Origin: Thiothrix sp.
Lineage (GTDB): Bacteria; Pseudomonadota; Gammaproteobacteria; Thiotrichales; Thiotrichaceae
Length of the DNA stretch: 64,000 bases
Direction of reading: 5' to 3'
NCBI GenBank assembly: GCA_008015155.1
Contig: SSFA01000015.1
Coordinates: forward strand, 81,665-145,664
Shown here: in pieces, positions 1-9,556 of the stretch
Position numbering within the stretch: position 1 is the first letter of the stretch
Layout: each line of letters begins with the position of its first letter
Translations under genes and position numbers: made by a program
Notes under the pieces: model-generated
Seen by the model: the letters and a program-made list of their open reading frames with translations, nothing else
Database searches by the model: none
What the model was told of the DNA's origin: nothing

Positions 1-155
1 GGTGAGAAAGAAAGCTGCTTTCAATGATTAACTATTCAAACCATTATTTTTCTGCAATTTTTTAAGCAATAAAATTGATTATTTTAAAAGATGGTCTATA
101 TAAAAATAGGTATCTCTTTCGTTATCTGTTTTTATCTAACCATTCGGGGTGTGTT

Positions 156-578
156 ATGACTACTCAATCAGTAGGATTAAAGAAGTTTTTTATCATAGGT
201 ACTTTATTGAGCTGCACAGTATTAGGAGTTTCTGGTTGTTCTAGTATGACCCATGAACAGTCTAAAGAAAAAGCAGTTGGTTCAATGATTCAAGAAACCT
301 CCCCTGCAGATCGTGCGGCGGTTCTGACTGATTTAATGACTACTACCTTAAATCTGAACGAATCACAAAGTACTCAAGTTGCTGCATTGAATCTGGATTA
401 TTCTAATCGTTTCAATGTGTTAATGAATTCAACTAACCCAAAGATCGATAAAAAAACTGAGTTTACTCGCCTATCCGCTGAGAAAGAATCTAAGCTAAAA
501 GCTATGTTAACTGATTCTCAATGGCAGGCTTATGAAGCACAGAAAGCGGAATTATTAGATACCTATCGTATTATGTAA
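156..578 (+). CDS. Small Spy/CpxP-like lipoprotein
   Basis: The product is about 140 aa. It starts at the ATG at 156, which leads directly into a lipoprotein signal: a Lys-containing n-region, a hydrophobic stretch, then the lipobox VSGC. An in-frame extension to 75 exists but would bury the signal peptide behind 27 residues, so I reject it. The mature part is helical and carries two LTxxQ-like segments (LNESQSTQV and LTDSQWQAY), reminiscent of Spy/CpxP periplasmic chaperones, but the match is weak. It is a stand-alone gene, ended by a strong hairpin shared with the convergent ior gene. Function is unknown; envelope location is likely. Confidence 0.7.
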   Translation: MTTQSVGLKKFFIIGTLLSCTVLGVSGCSSMTHEQSKEKAVGSMIQETSPADRAAVLTDLMTTTLNLNESQSTQVAALNLDYSNRFNVLMNSTNPKIDKKTEFTRLSAEKESKLKAMLTDSQWQAYEAQKAELLDTYRIM

Positions 579-597
579 TACGGTTAAAACAATAAAT

Positions 598-624
598 AAA
601 AAGGTGCTTTCAAAGCACCTTTTT
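598..624. terminator. Bidirectional rho-independent terminator
   Basis: A perfect 11-bp stem (AAAAAGGTGCT / AGCACCTTTTT) with a 5-nt loop has an A-run on the left and a T-run on the right, so it can terminate both the lipoprotein gene (+) and the convergent ior gene (-). Confidence 0.85.
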
Positions 625-643
625 ATTTTGCTGCACGGATTTA

Positions 644-3600
644 TTAACTCACTTGGCTAGTTAATTTGGAGTTAGTTGATTGCTGCTTTACTTTAGCTAA
701 GGCCTTAGTCTTAATATAACCAAAGCCTTTAATCTGGCTAAATGAGTCTAATTGAGCTTGAGCCGAACTTAAGTTTTCTGCTGTTAGGCTTTTGGCTAAC
801 TGAGCAATTATGGCTTGATATTCTTTAATCAAAGCACGCTCTTGCTTACGTTCCTCACTATAGCCAAACACATCTAAAACGCTACCACGTAAGCCTTTTA
901 AGCGCGCTAAATAGGGCATGAGTTTAAACATCCAAGCCCCATATTCGCTTTTAATCGGTTTGCCTTGGCTGTCGTGTTTAGTTAAAAGTGGAGGTGCTAG
1001 ATTGAGTTTAATCGCGTAGTCCTTACCCGGTTCACCCTCAAAGTTTTGGTGTAACTGCTCCATAAATTCGGGCTTGGAATAGAGACGGGCGACTTCATAT
1101 TCATCCTTATAAGCCATTAAGCGCGCGAGATTTCGCGCTGCAATCCGTGTTAAGGGTAAGGATGAGTCCATGCCCAATTGCAGCTCAGCTTGACGTAAAG
1201 GTTCTAAAGTTTGCTCATAACGTTTAGCGTAATTGGCATTTTGGTAATCGCTCAGCCATTGTTTATTAAAGCTTAAGATGCTCTCTAAATCAGCTTCCAG
1301 CTTGGGCGCTAAGGGTTGAGCTTTGAGAAACGTTTGGGCATTGCCTAAAGCCGCAAAATGACAACCCCATAAAAACGCGGCTTTGTTTTTCTCAACTTGT
1401 GTGCCATTGAGTTCCACCGCTTGCATTAGGCTTGCTCGTTCTAGCGGTATCCAGCCCTTTTGCCATGCAAAGCCCAAAATCATCATATTGGCAAATAGGG
1501 TATCACCTAAGAGTTTCAAGGCTAAGTCATTAGCATTTAAAAATTCGCAGTTGCTACCGATACTATTTTGCAAATCATAAGCAATCGATTGCCCCGGAAA
1601 CATCCAGCTGCGATTGGTAATAAATTCAGCGGTAGGAGTTTCGCTGGTATTCACAATCGCTTGGGTTTGCCCATTTAAGGTCATCGATAAAGCCTCTTGT
1701 GAGGCGGACACAATCGCATCACAACCCAAGAGTACATCCGCTTCACCCGTTGCGATTTTGCTGGCATTGAGTTGGCTAGGCTGCTTAGCAATTTGTACAT
1801 GCGAGAGCACTGCACCACCTTTTTGTGCGAGCCCTGCCATATCGAGTACAGTGACACCTTTATGCTCTAAATGCGCTGCCATGCCCAATAATGCGCCAAT
1901 GGTGACAATGCCGGTTCCACCCACACCCGTAATTAAAATCCGATGAGGTGTGTCTAAAGTAGGTAACACCGGGGGCGGTAAATCTTCATGGCTAGGTTGC
2001 TCGATCTTAGCTGGCTCAGGTTTGCGTAAAGTCGCACCTTCTAAGGTCACAAAGCTGGGGCAAAAGCCTTTCACACAGGAAAAATCTTGGTTACAAGTCG
2101 ATTGGTTGATTTGGCGTTTAGTGCCTTTCGGAGTCTCGACTGGCTCAATCGATAAGCAGTTGGAGGTTTTCGAGCAGTCACCGCAACCTTCACACACTTC
2201 AGTATTAATAAAAGTACGCTTTTTGAGTTGCGGTAGGCTGCCACGTTTACGACGGCGGCGCTTTTCGGTGGCACACATTTGCTCGTACACCAGAATCGTA
2301 GTACCTTCGGTATCACGTAAGCGTTTTTGTACCGCATCTAATTCGTCCCGATGCACTATCTCAATGGATGCGGGTAAGCGATTTTCGGCAATTTGATATT
2401 TTTCAGGATCGTCGGTCACAACGATGGTTTTGGCAACGCCTTCGGCTTCTACTTGATTGACCAGCATAGGCAAAGTCAACGTACCATCAAGCGGTTGTCC
2501 ACCAGTCATGGCAACCGCATCATTAAACAGAATTTTATAAGTAATATTGGCTTTAGCAGCAACAGCGGCGCGGATAGCTAATAAGCCAGAATGGAAGTAA
2601 GTGCCATCACCTAGATTAGCGAAAACATGTTTATCTTTAGTGAAGTGCATCTGTCCAATCCAAGCGACTCCTTCCCCCCCCATTTGACTAAAAGTATCAG
2701 TATTACGATCCATCCAAATAGTCATATAATGGCAACCAATTCCCGCCATTGCACGCGAACCTTCCGGCACCCGAGTCGAAGTATTGTGTGGGCAACCGGA
2801 GCAGAACCAAGGCTTGCGTTCTGCGGTTACACGTGGGCGGGCGGTTTCACGCTCTTTGGCTTCGATAATACCAATGCGTTCATTGACGTGATTGCGAATA
2901 TCCTCTGGCAATTCCATCGTCACCAAGCGTTTCGCAATCGCTTTAGCCACAATCGCGGGATTGAGTTCAGACATGGCAGGCAAGAGCCAATCACTACGTG
3001 GTACTGACCATTCGCCACCAGCGTGATCACGGTCAGCAAATTTACCATACACATGGGGACGCACGTCTTCGCGCCAGTTGTAGAGTTCTTCTTTTAAGGC
3101 ATATTCAAGGATTTGGCGCTTTTCTTCTACTACCAGAATTTCGTCCAAACCTTCCGCAAAATGGCGGGCATCGTGGGCATTTAACGGCCAGACACAGCCC
3201 ACTTTCATGACCCGCAAACCAATACGGCGACAGGCATCGGTATCTAGACCTAAGTCATTTAAGGCTTGGCGCACATCTTGATAAGCTTTACCGCCGGTGA
3301 TAATGCCAAAGCGTGCTTTGGGCGAGTCGATGACCACACGGTTGAGATTATTAGCACGCACATAAGCTAAAGCGGCATACCATTTATAATCCATCACCCG
3401 CGCTTCTTGCACTAAGGGTGGATCAGGCCAGCGAATATTCAGGCCACTTTCTGGCATTTGGAAGTCTGCATCACTGGGTAAAATAATGCGTACACGGTCA
3501 GGATCAAGCTCGACGGAAGACGAGGTTTCAATCACTTGGGTAACGCACTTTAAGCCGGTCCACAGGCCTGAATAGCGGCTCATGGCCCAACCATGTAAAC

Positions 3601-4156
3601 CAAAATCGAGGATTTCTTGTACATCCGCCGGATATAAAACTGGAATACCTGCAGCCGCGAGTAAGTGTTCAGATTGGTGAGCAATCGAGGAGGATTTGGC
3701 AGCATGATCATCACCGACGACCATGAGTACCCCGCCATGCTTGGAAGTACCTGCATAGTTAGCATGTTTTAAAGCATCAGTGGAGCGATCCGCACCTGGA
3801 CCTTTGCCATACCACATCCCAAATACGCCATCGAATTTGGCATTGGGATAGAGATTGAGTTGCTGTGAACCCCAGACAGCGGTAGCAGCTAAATCTTCAT
3901 TTAAGCCGGGTTGAAAGACAATATCGTGTTCAGTGAGGTGCTTGCGAGCTTGCCAGAGTTGCTGATCGAAGCCAGCTAAAGGAGAACCGCGATAACCAGA
4001 AATAAATCCCCCAGTATTTAAGCCATTGCGGCGGTCATTGACCTTTTGCAACATGGGCAAGCGCACCAAGGCTTGTTGTCCACTCATATAGGCGCGACCT
4101 TGTTGCAGGGTGTATTTGTCGTCTAGGACTAGATTACTGGGTAATTTGGCGGTCAT
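644..4156 (-). CDS. Indolepyruvate ferredoxin oxidoreductase, fused alpha/beta type
   Basis: A 1170-aa single-chain 2-oxoacid:ferredoxin oxidoreductase of the indolepyruvate family, expected to oxidatively decarboxylate aryl pyruvates from aromatic amino acid breakdown to acyl-CoA using TPP and Fe-S clusters. Domains in order: pyrimidine-binding N-terminal part; CSGCPHN near residue 450; TPP-binding GDG motif near 515; a Cys cluster CEGCGDC followed by further cysteines near 650-690 for Fe-S binding; a gamma domain beginning GVGGTG near 745; and a C-terminal region of the DUF6537 type. This matches the long fused form found in proteobacteria, where IorA and IorB are one chain. It is monocistronic, with the ATG preceded by GGAG-like bases. 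The exact substrate is inferred from family only. Confidence 0.9.
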   Translation of the reverse strand: MTAKLPSNLVLDDKYTLQQGRAYMSGQQALVRLPMLQKVNDRRNGLNTGGFISGYRGSPLAGFDQQLWQARKHLTEHDIVFQPGLNEDLAATAVWGSQQLNLYPNAKFDGVFGMWYGKGPGADRSTDALKHANYAGTSKHGGVLMVVGDDHAAKSSSIAHQSEHLLAAAGIPVLYPADVQEILDFGLHGWAMSRYSGLWTGLKCVTQVIETSSSVELDPDRVRIILPSDADFQMPESGLNIRWPDPPLVQEARVMDYKWYAALAYVRANNLNRVVIDSPKARFGIITGGKAYQDVRQALNDLGLDTDACRRIGLRVMKVGCVWPLNAHDARHFAEGLDEILVVEEKRQILEYALKEELYNWREDVRPHVYGKFADRDHAGGEWSVPRSDWLLPAMSELNPAIVAKAIAKRLVTMELPEDIRNHVNERIGIIEAKERETARPRVTAERKPWFCSGCPHNTSTRVPEGSRAMAGIGCHYMTIWMDRNTDTFSQMGGEGVAWIGQMHFTKDKHVFANLGDGTYFHSGLLAIRAAVAAKANITYKILFNDAVAMTGGQPLDGTLTLPMLVNQVEAEGVAKTIVVTDDPEKYQIAENRLPASIEIVHRDELDAVQKRLRDTEGTTILVYEQMCATEKRRRRKRGSLPQLKKRTFINTEVCEGCGDCSKTSNCLSIEPVETPKGTKRQINQSTCNQDFSCVKGFCPSFVTLEGATLRKPEPAKIEQPSHEDLPPPVLPTLDTPHRILITGVGGTGIVTIGALLGMAAHLEHKGVTVLDMAGLAQKGGAVLSHVQIAKQPSQLNASKIATGEADVLLGCDAIVSASQEALSMTLNGQTQAIVNTSETPTAEFITNRSWMFPGQSIAYDLQNSIGSNCEFLNANDLALKLLGDTLFANMMILGFAWQKGWIPLERASLMQAVELNGTQVEKNKAAFLWGCHFAALGNAQTFLKAQPLAPKLEADLESILSFNKQWLSDYQNANYAKRYEQTLEPLRQAELQLGMDSSLPLTRIAARNLARLMAYKDEYEVARLYSKPEFMEQLHQNFEGEPGKDYAIKLNLAPPLLTKHDSQGKPIKSEYGAWMFKLMPYLARLKGLRGSVLDVFGYSEERKQERALIKEYQAIIAQLAKSLTAENLSSAQAQLDSFSQIKGFGYIKTKALAKVKQQSTNSKLTSQVS

Positions 4157-4417
4157 GGGGTGCTCCTCAGCTCTTTTCTTTATATAACTTGTATGCTAGG
4201 AAATTCTGCTTATATCGTAAAATTATTTAAAATAACTTTAGATATGCGTTTTTTAAATATCAGTAGCCTGCTAAAAATGAGATTTAGTTAAGAGCTAAGC
4301 CTTACTAATCAGCTATAAATTAGCTAATAAGCAAAAACTTGCTACATTGATCGCGAGTTTGCCTTGAGCCTACGACAACTTCATGTTTGCACTTACTTGA
4401 GAAGGACTGAGAGTGAA

Positions 4418-5602
4418 ATGCCTAATTCTAATCTACCCAATTTACAAGAGGATCTAGTCGTCCAAATGACTGGCATTAGAGGATTGCAAATTCCTCTATG
4501 GGGCTTATTTATTATGGCAGTGCTCGGTGTGCTGTATTTCGCCAAGGCTGTCTTTGTGCCAATTTTTCTAGCCGTGGTGTTTTCTTTTGTTTTAATGATT
4601 CCGGTCAAACTACTGGAAAGATTACGAATTCCCCAGGCTTTTGGAGCTTTGATTGTCCTCGTCATGACTTTAAGCGCTTTGAGCGTTTTAGCCTATTACA
4701 TGTATGATCCAGTGAAGGTATGGGTAGAGCGTTTTCCCACTGAAATTCAAAAGATTGAATCTAAAGTGGCCGATTTACGTTCGTCTTTTAATGATGTACA
4801 AAAAACTACCGCGCAAATTGACCAGAAAATAACCGATTTGACAGGCTCTTCCACCCAAGATTCGGGCACTCAAGAAGTGGTAGTGAAGTCAGGTAGTCGT
4901 CTTTATACTTTAATGGATAATACCCAAGCCTTTATCGTAGGCTTCATGTCTTTTCTCTTATTGCTCTATTTCTTAATGGCTTTTGGCGAGTCGATGATTA
5001 AGAACCTGATGATGACTTGGAAGGATCGCGCTCACCGTATCACTTTCTTAAGAATCACGCAGGAGTCACAGTATCAAATTAGCTATTATTTATTGCTGAT
5101 CACTATTATTAATATTGGTTTAGGGGTTGTCACTGCTTTAGGTATGTGGATGATTGGTATGCCCACGCCCTTACTCTGGGGATTCTCGGCGACGATTCTG
5201 AATTACATCCCCTATATTGGCCCGCTGATTAACATGATCTTAGTGACCTTCGTCGGCTTAGTGACCTTTGATAATTTATCCACTGCGATGTTGCCAGCTT
5301 TAATTATTCTGGTGCTGAATATTATTGAGGGTCAAATGGTGCAGCCTTTATTTGTAGGCAAAATGTTCACTATTAACCCCGTATTTGTGTTTATTTCAGT
5401 AGCCTTCTGGGGCTGGCTCTGGGGTGTTGCTGGTATGTTTATGGCGGTCCCGTTGCTAATGATTATAAATATCTTTGTCCTGAAAATGCGTGAGTTAGCA
5501 GCGGCGGCTGAAGCCTCGAAAGTGGCTGCAGTAGCGGCTGCCGTTGAAGCGGCAGCAGCAGAAGAGGCGGCTAAGGATGAGGTGAAAATCATTCTTCAGT
5601 GA
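4418..5602 (+). CDS. AI-2E family transporter (PerM/TqsA-like)
   Basis: A 394-aa polytopic inner membrane protein. The first hydrophobic pair lies near residues 30-80, a soluble loop near 100-150, and a second membrane half holds the family-typical NYIPYIGP stretch. Members export small molecules or act in Na+/H+ antiport; substrate cannot be read from sequence. I chose the ATG at 4418 because it follows a purine-rich GAGAAGGACTGAGAG; an upstream in-frame start at 4364 lacks this. The C-terminus is a highly Ala/Glu-rich tail of about 35 residues after the last membrane segment, unlike the usual end. The downstream LysR gene begins 4 nt after the stop, so the two are probably cotranscribed. 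Confidence 0.85.
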   Translation: MPNSNLPNLQEDLVVQMTGIRGLQIPLWGLFIMAVLGVLYFAKAVFVPIFLAVVFSFVLMIPVKLLERLRIPQAFGALIVLVMTLSALSVLAYYMYDPVKVWVERFPTEIQKIESKVADLRSSFNDVQKTTAQIDQKITDLTGSSTQDSGTQEVVVKSGSRLYTLMDNTQAFIVGFMSFLLLLYFLMAFGESMIKNLMMTWKDRAHRITFLRITQESQYQISYYLLLITIINIGLGVVTALGMWMIGMPTPLLWGFSATILNYIPYIGPLINMILVTFVGLVTFDNLSTAMLPALIILVLNIIEGQMVQPLFVGKMFTINPVFVFISVAFWGWLWGVAGMFMAVPLLMIINIFVLKMRELAAAAEASKVAAVAAAVEAAAAEEAAKDEVKIILQ

Positions 5603-5606
5603 AGTC

Positions 5607-6512
5607 ATGAGTAAGGATATTAGTCTGCGTCAATTGAAGTATTTTATAGCTGCCGCTGAAACTGGGCAGCTTTCAATGGCAGCTAAGCAAGTGCATGTTG
5701 CCCAATCGACGGTGACTAATGCGATTTTGCATTTAGAAGATTCCATGGGGGTGAAGTTATTTGAACGTCACCCCCAAGGCGTCAATCTCACCGCAGAAGG
5801 TTATAACTTTTATCACCGTGCTAAACAGATTCAAGAAAATTTGGAGCTTGCGCTTAGTGAGCCACATTTCCAACGCCATCATTTAACCGGCGCGGTGCGT
5901 ATGGGAGCATCTTATGCTTTGCTCGGTTATTTTTTGCCGCCTTTACTCGCGCGTTTCCGCCAACACTATCCTGATATAGATCTTGATCTTCATGATATGG
6001 AGCGCCCTGAAATTGAGGCTGCAGTATTGGCGGGAGACTTGGAGTTAGGTTTGGTGTTAATTTCTAATACCCAGCATCGTGAGCGTTTTAATCATCATGT
6101 CCTGTTGCGCTCACGTCGCCAGTTATGGGCTTCGGCGAATCACCCCTTGCTCACCCAGCCTTTTGCCTCCTTAGCCGATGTAGCACAGTATCCGTATATT
6201 CAACTCACTATGGATGAAGGCGAATCTGCTACCCAGCGCTATTGGCAATCACAAGGTTTACAACCAAGTATTGCCTTTCGTACCAAATCAATGGAAGCCG
6301 TTCGTGGTCTAGTAGCACATGGGTTTGGTGTGACTATTCTTGCCGACATGGTGTATAGGCCTTGGTCTTTAGAGGGTGGAAAAATCGAAACTCTGCCTAT
6401 CTTAGGCGTAGTGCCCCATCTGGAAAGCGGTATGCTTTGGCAAAAAGGCATAGAACTCAGCAAGCCTGCCGAAGCCATGCGCCAATTTTTGATTCATAGT
6501 TGTGGAAGTTGA
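5607..6512 (+). CDS. LysR-family transcriptional regulator
   Basis: A 301-aa protein with an N-terminal winged HTH (residues about 5-65, pattern LRQLKYFIAAAETGQLSMAA then QSTVTNAI) and a LysR substrate-binding domain with two alpha/beta lobes. It starts 4 nt after the AI-2E transporter stop and is likely translationally linked to it, which is unusual for LysR genes, normally divergent from their targets. The effector is unknown. The downstream gene tex begins about 75 nt later. Confidence 0.9.
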   Translation: MSKDISLRQLKYFIAAAETGQLSMAAKQVHVAQSTVTNAILHLEDSMGVKLFERHPQGVNLTAEGYNFYHRAKQIQENLELALSEPHFQRHHLTGAVRMGASYALLGYFLPPLLARFRQHYPDIDLDLHDMERPEIEAAVLAGDLELGLVLISNTQHRERFNHHVLLRSRRQLWASANHPLLTQPFASLADVAQYPYIQLTMDEGESATQRYWQSQGLQPSIAFRTKSMEAVRGLVAHGFGVTILADMVYRPWSLEGGKIETLPILGVVPHLESGMLWQKGIELSKPAEAMRQFLIHSCGS

Positions 6513-6588
6513 CTGCTAGAAAGCGCTTGCCCACTGTGTATTTTCCCTGATAATGCATCCCATCCCTTCAATTCAAATAAGAGACCCC

Positions 6589-8910
6589 ATGCTCAATATT
6601 GCTGATCGTATTGCGCAAGAGCTTTCAGTTGCTCCGCGCCAAGTTACTGCTGCTGTTCAACTCTTAGATGAAGGTTCGACCGTGCCTTTCATTTCGCGTT
6701 ACCGCAAAGAAGTCACAGGCGGTTTAGATGACAGTCAACTGAGAACTTTAGAAGAGCGCTTAAGCTATTTGCGTGAACTAGAAGATCGACGTGTCACAGT
6801 ATTAAAAAGTATTGAAGAGCAGGGCAAATTAACTCCTAGCCTAGCAGCTGCCATTCAAGACGCTGACACCAAAACCCGACTAGAGGATCTATATTTACCC
6901 TTTAAACAAAAGCGTCGTACCAAAGGGCAGATTGCGATTGAAGCCGGTTTACTGCCGTTAGCAGATGCTTTATTAGCCAAACCGCAACTCAAACCAGAGG
7001 TGGAGGCTGCTAAATACCTTAATACCGCGGAAGAGTTCAAAGAGGCTTTTGTCGATACCAAAGGTGCGCTGGAAGGGGCTAAATATATTCTGATGGAACG
7101 CTTTGCTGAAGACCCTGAACTAGTTGGGGAGTTACGCAGCTATTTGCAGTCAGAAGCCAAGCTAAAATCCACAGTTGTGAAGGGTAAAGAGGCAGAAGGG
7201 GCTAAGTTCCGTGATTATTTCGACAATGCGGATGCTTTAAAAACAGCGCCGTCGCATCGTGTCTTAGCCATGCTACGTGGTCGCAATGAAGGCTTCTTGC
7301 AGCTGAGTATTGATATCGAGCAGCCTGAAGGCACTATACATCCTTGTGAAGTGTTAACGGCTAAACAGCTAGGTATTCAAAATAAGCAACGCCCTGCAGA
7401 TACGTTTTTAGCCGAGGTCGTGCATTGGACTTGGAAAGTCAAACTACATACCAAACTTGAAAACGATTTGTTGAGCGACTTGCGCCAAGCGGCAGAGACT
7501 GAGGCGATTCGTGTGTTTGCGAATAATTTGAAGGATTTATTGCTAGCAGCTCCAGCGGGGCAAAGAGCGACTTTAGGATTAGACCCAGGTTTACGCACAG
7601 GCGTGAAGGTCGCGGTGATTGATAGTACAGGCCAGTTTGTCGATCACACCACGATTTATCCCCATGCACCCCGCAATCAGTGGGATGAATCCATCACAGT
7701 GCTAGCCAAATTATGCGCTAGACATCAGTTAGAGCTAGTAGCCATCGGCAATGGAACGGCTTCACGCGAGACGGATAAATTGGTCGCTGATCTTATTAAG
7801 AAACATCCTGAACTAAATCTGCAAAAAGTAGTAGTGAGTGAGGCTGGTGCTTCAGTGTATTCCGCTTCGGAGACAGCAGCGAAAGAGTTTCCGGATCTAG
7901 ATGTGACGATTCGTGGCGCGGTATCCATTGCTCGTCGTCTGCAAGATCCCTTGGCTGAGTTAGTCAAAATTGAGCCTAAGTCGATCGGGGTGGGACAATA
8001 TCAACATGATGTCAGTCAAGTGCAATTGGCTAAAAATCTTGATGCAGTGGTTGAGGATTGTGTGAATAGTGTCGGTGTGGAAGTGAATACAGCCTCAGCC
8101 GCTTTATTGCGCCGCGTTGCAGGTTTAAATCAAACGATTGCGGATAATATAGTCGAATTTCGGAATAAAAATGGCCGCTTTACCAGTCGTAAGAGTTTGC
8201 TGAATGTGCCACGCTTAGGTGCAAAAACCTATGAACAAGCCGCTGGTTTTTTACGGATTCATGGGGGTGAAAATCCCTTAGATAGCTCAGCTGTGCACCC
8301 TGAAGCTTATTCAATCGTAGAGGCAATTGCGGCTAAAACCAAGACTGGTTTGCCAAATTTGATCGGAAACTCACAATTAATTAAATCTCTCAATGCAGCT
8401 GATTTTACCAATGAAAAATTTGGCTTGCCGACTGTCAGCGATATTCTTGCCGAATTAGATAAACCGGGTCGTGATCCACGTCCAGCATTCAAAACTGCCA
8501 GCTTTAAAGAAGGCGTTGAGACACTAGCTGATTTAAAACTAGATATGTTGTTAGAGGGTACTGTTACTAACGTTACAAACTTTGGTGCCTTTGTGGATAT
8601 TGGCGTACATCAGGACGGCTTAGTGCATATTTCTATGCTCGCTAATCATTTTGTTAAAGATCCGCATACTGTGGTCAAAGCGGGGGACATTGTTAAAGTA
8701 AAAGTGCTAGAAGTCGATCAAGAGCGTAAGCGGATTGCTTTGACTATGCGCTTAGGAGATCCTGTCAATCCAGCCAAGCCTCAAGCGAGTGCTCAGCCGA
8801 ATAAAGCTAAAGCTCAAGCTGCAGCTAAACCGACTAAGCCTCAAGTAGCCAGTTCAGTAGCTAATAATGCTTTTGCAGCTGCCTTTGCTAAGGCCAAAGA
8901 GCACAAATAA
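6589..8910 (+). CDS. tex: Tex family RNA-binding transcription accessory protein
   Basis: About 773 aa, the usual length for Tex. Layout: N-terminal Tex helical region, YqgF/RNase H-like domain ([15 protein letters not shown] near residue 335), helix-hairpin-helix modules (residues about 490-580), then an S1 RNA-binding domain near 650-720 ([18 protein letters not shown]). Tex binds nucleic acid and influences transcription and toxin expression in several bacteria. The C-terminal tail is Ala/Lys/Gln-rich. I chose the ATG at 6589 ([10 protein letters not shown]) over 6553, because family members begin at this point. Confidence 0.93.
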   Translation: MLNIADRIAQELSVAPRQVTAAVQLLDEGSTVPFISRYRKEVTGGLDDSQLRTLEERLSYLRELEDRRVTVLKSIEEQGKLTPSLAAAIQDADTKTRLEDLYLPFKQKRRTKGQIAIEAGLLPLADALLAKPQLKPEVEAAKYLNTAEEFKEAFVDTKGALEGAKYILMERFAEDPELVGELRSYLQSEAKLKSTVVKGKEAEGAKFRDYFDNADALKTAPSHRVLAMLRGRNEGFLQLSIDIEQPEGTIHPCEVLTAKQLGIQNKQRPADTFLAEVVHWTWKVKLHTKLENDLLSDLRQAAETEAIRVFANNLKDLLLAAPAGQRATLGLDPGLRTGVKVAVIDSTGQFVDHTTIYPHAPRNQWDESITVLAKLCARHQLELVAIGNGTASRETDKLVADLIKKHPELNLQKVVVSEAGASVYSASETAAKEFPDLDVTIRGAVSIARRLQDPLAELVKIEPKSIGVGQYQHDVSQVQLAKNLDAVVEDCVNSVGVEVNTASAALLRRVAGLNQTIADNIVEFRNKNGRFTSRKSLLNVPRLGAKTYEQAAGFLRIHGGENPLDSSAVHPEAYSIVEAIAAKTKTGLPNLIGNSQLIKSLNAADFTNEKFGLPTVSDILAELDKPGRDPRPAFKTASFKEGVETLADLKLDMLLEGTVTNVTNFGAFVDIGVHQDGLVHISMLANHFVKDPHTVVKAGDIVKVKVLEVDQERKRIALTMRLGDPVNPAKPQASAQPNKAKAQAAAKPTKPQVASSVANNAFAAAFAKAKEHK

Positions 8911-8924
8911 TTGCTTATAAAAAG

Positions 8925-9311
8925 GTGATGACTCTGTTGAAACCCTTATTTCTAGTGGCCAGTTTGGTATTGAGCTTAAGTGCCTGCCAAGCGCCTAAAC
9001 CTATGCAGCCAAAGCCTGAGACCCCAACAGGGAAAACCTTGGAAGTCTATAAAGCCATCGGCCCAGTGCGCCAATGTGAGCAGGGTGGTGCGAGTCTCAC
9101 AGATCGCCAAGCTGAACTTCAAGCAGCACAAGTAAAAGTCTTAAGCAGTAGTTGTGGCTCAACTGGACGTATGCAAGCGACTGTTTGTGGTGGTGGTACA
9201 AGCAGTATAGGTATATTTACTATCGCTGCCGAAGATGTGTCTAAAGCACAACTGGCTGAATTTACACTGCTCTCCAATTTACCTGAAGCTAGTAAATTTC
9301 CTTGTAACTAA
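8925..9311 (+). CDS. Small lipoprotein, unknown function
   Basis: 127-128 aa, beginning at GTG 8925 or the adjacent ATG 8928, with AAAGG immediately upstream. A signal peptide ends in the lipobox LSAC, so lipid attachment is expected. The mature part contains a CEQGG segment and several Cys (C...C...C...C) that could form disulfides. I do not recognise a family. It lies 14 nt downstream of tex and is probably transcribed with it; a strong hairpin follows. Confidence 0.65.
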   Translation: MMTLLKPLFLVASLVLSLSACQAPKPMQPKPETPTGKTLEVYKAIGPVRQCEQGGASLTDRQAELQAAQVKVLSSSCGSTGRMQATVCGGGTSSIGIFTIAAEDVSKAQLAEFTLLSNLPEASKFPCN

Positions 9312-9363
9312 TTGTTAAAATACTGATTTTTCTGAGCATAATGACTTCTTAGTGACTACCAAG

Positions 9364-9397
9364 TTACGAGTTAATAATTTAGTTTATTAACTCGTAA
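9364..9397. terminator. 14-bp perfect inverted repeat, probable terminator
   Basis: Arms TTACGAGTTAATAA / TTATTAACTCGTAA with a 6-nt loop, followed by a T-rich stretch on the + strand. It sits about 50 nt after the lipoprotein stop and 160 nt before fimV. The stem is AT-rich, so an operator role for fimV cannot be excluded. Confidence 0.6.
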
Positions 9398-9556
9398 ACC
9401 TCTCTTTTTAAGTTTTTTCTGTCATTAGGGTTACTTATATAACTATTTATTTACTAATCATTTTTAGTTAACCTTTTCACTGTTACTATCTGTAACTATA
9501 AAATAATAATCAATCAAACGATGAGCTTATGCTGATCGTTGATGGGGGCAGAAAGA

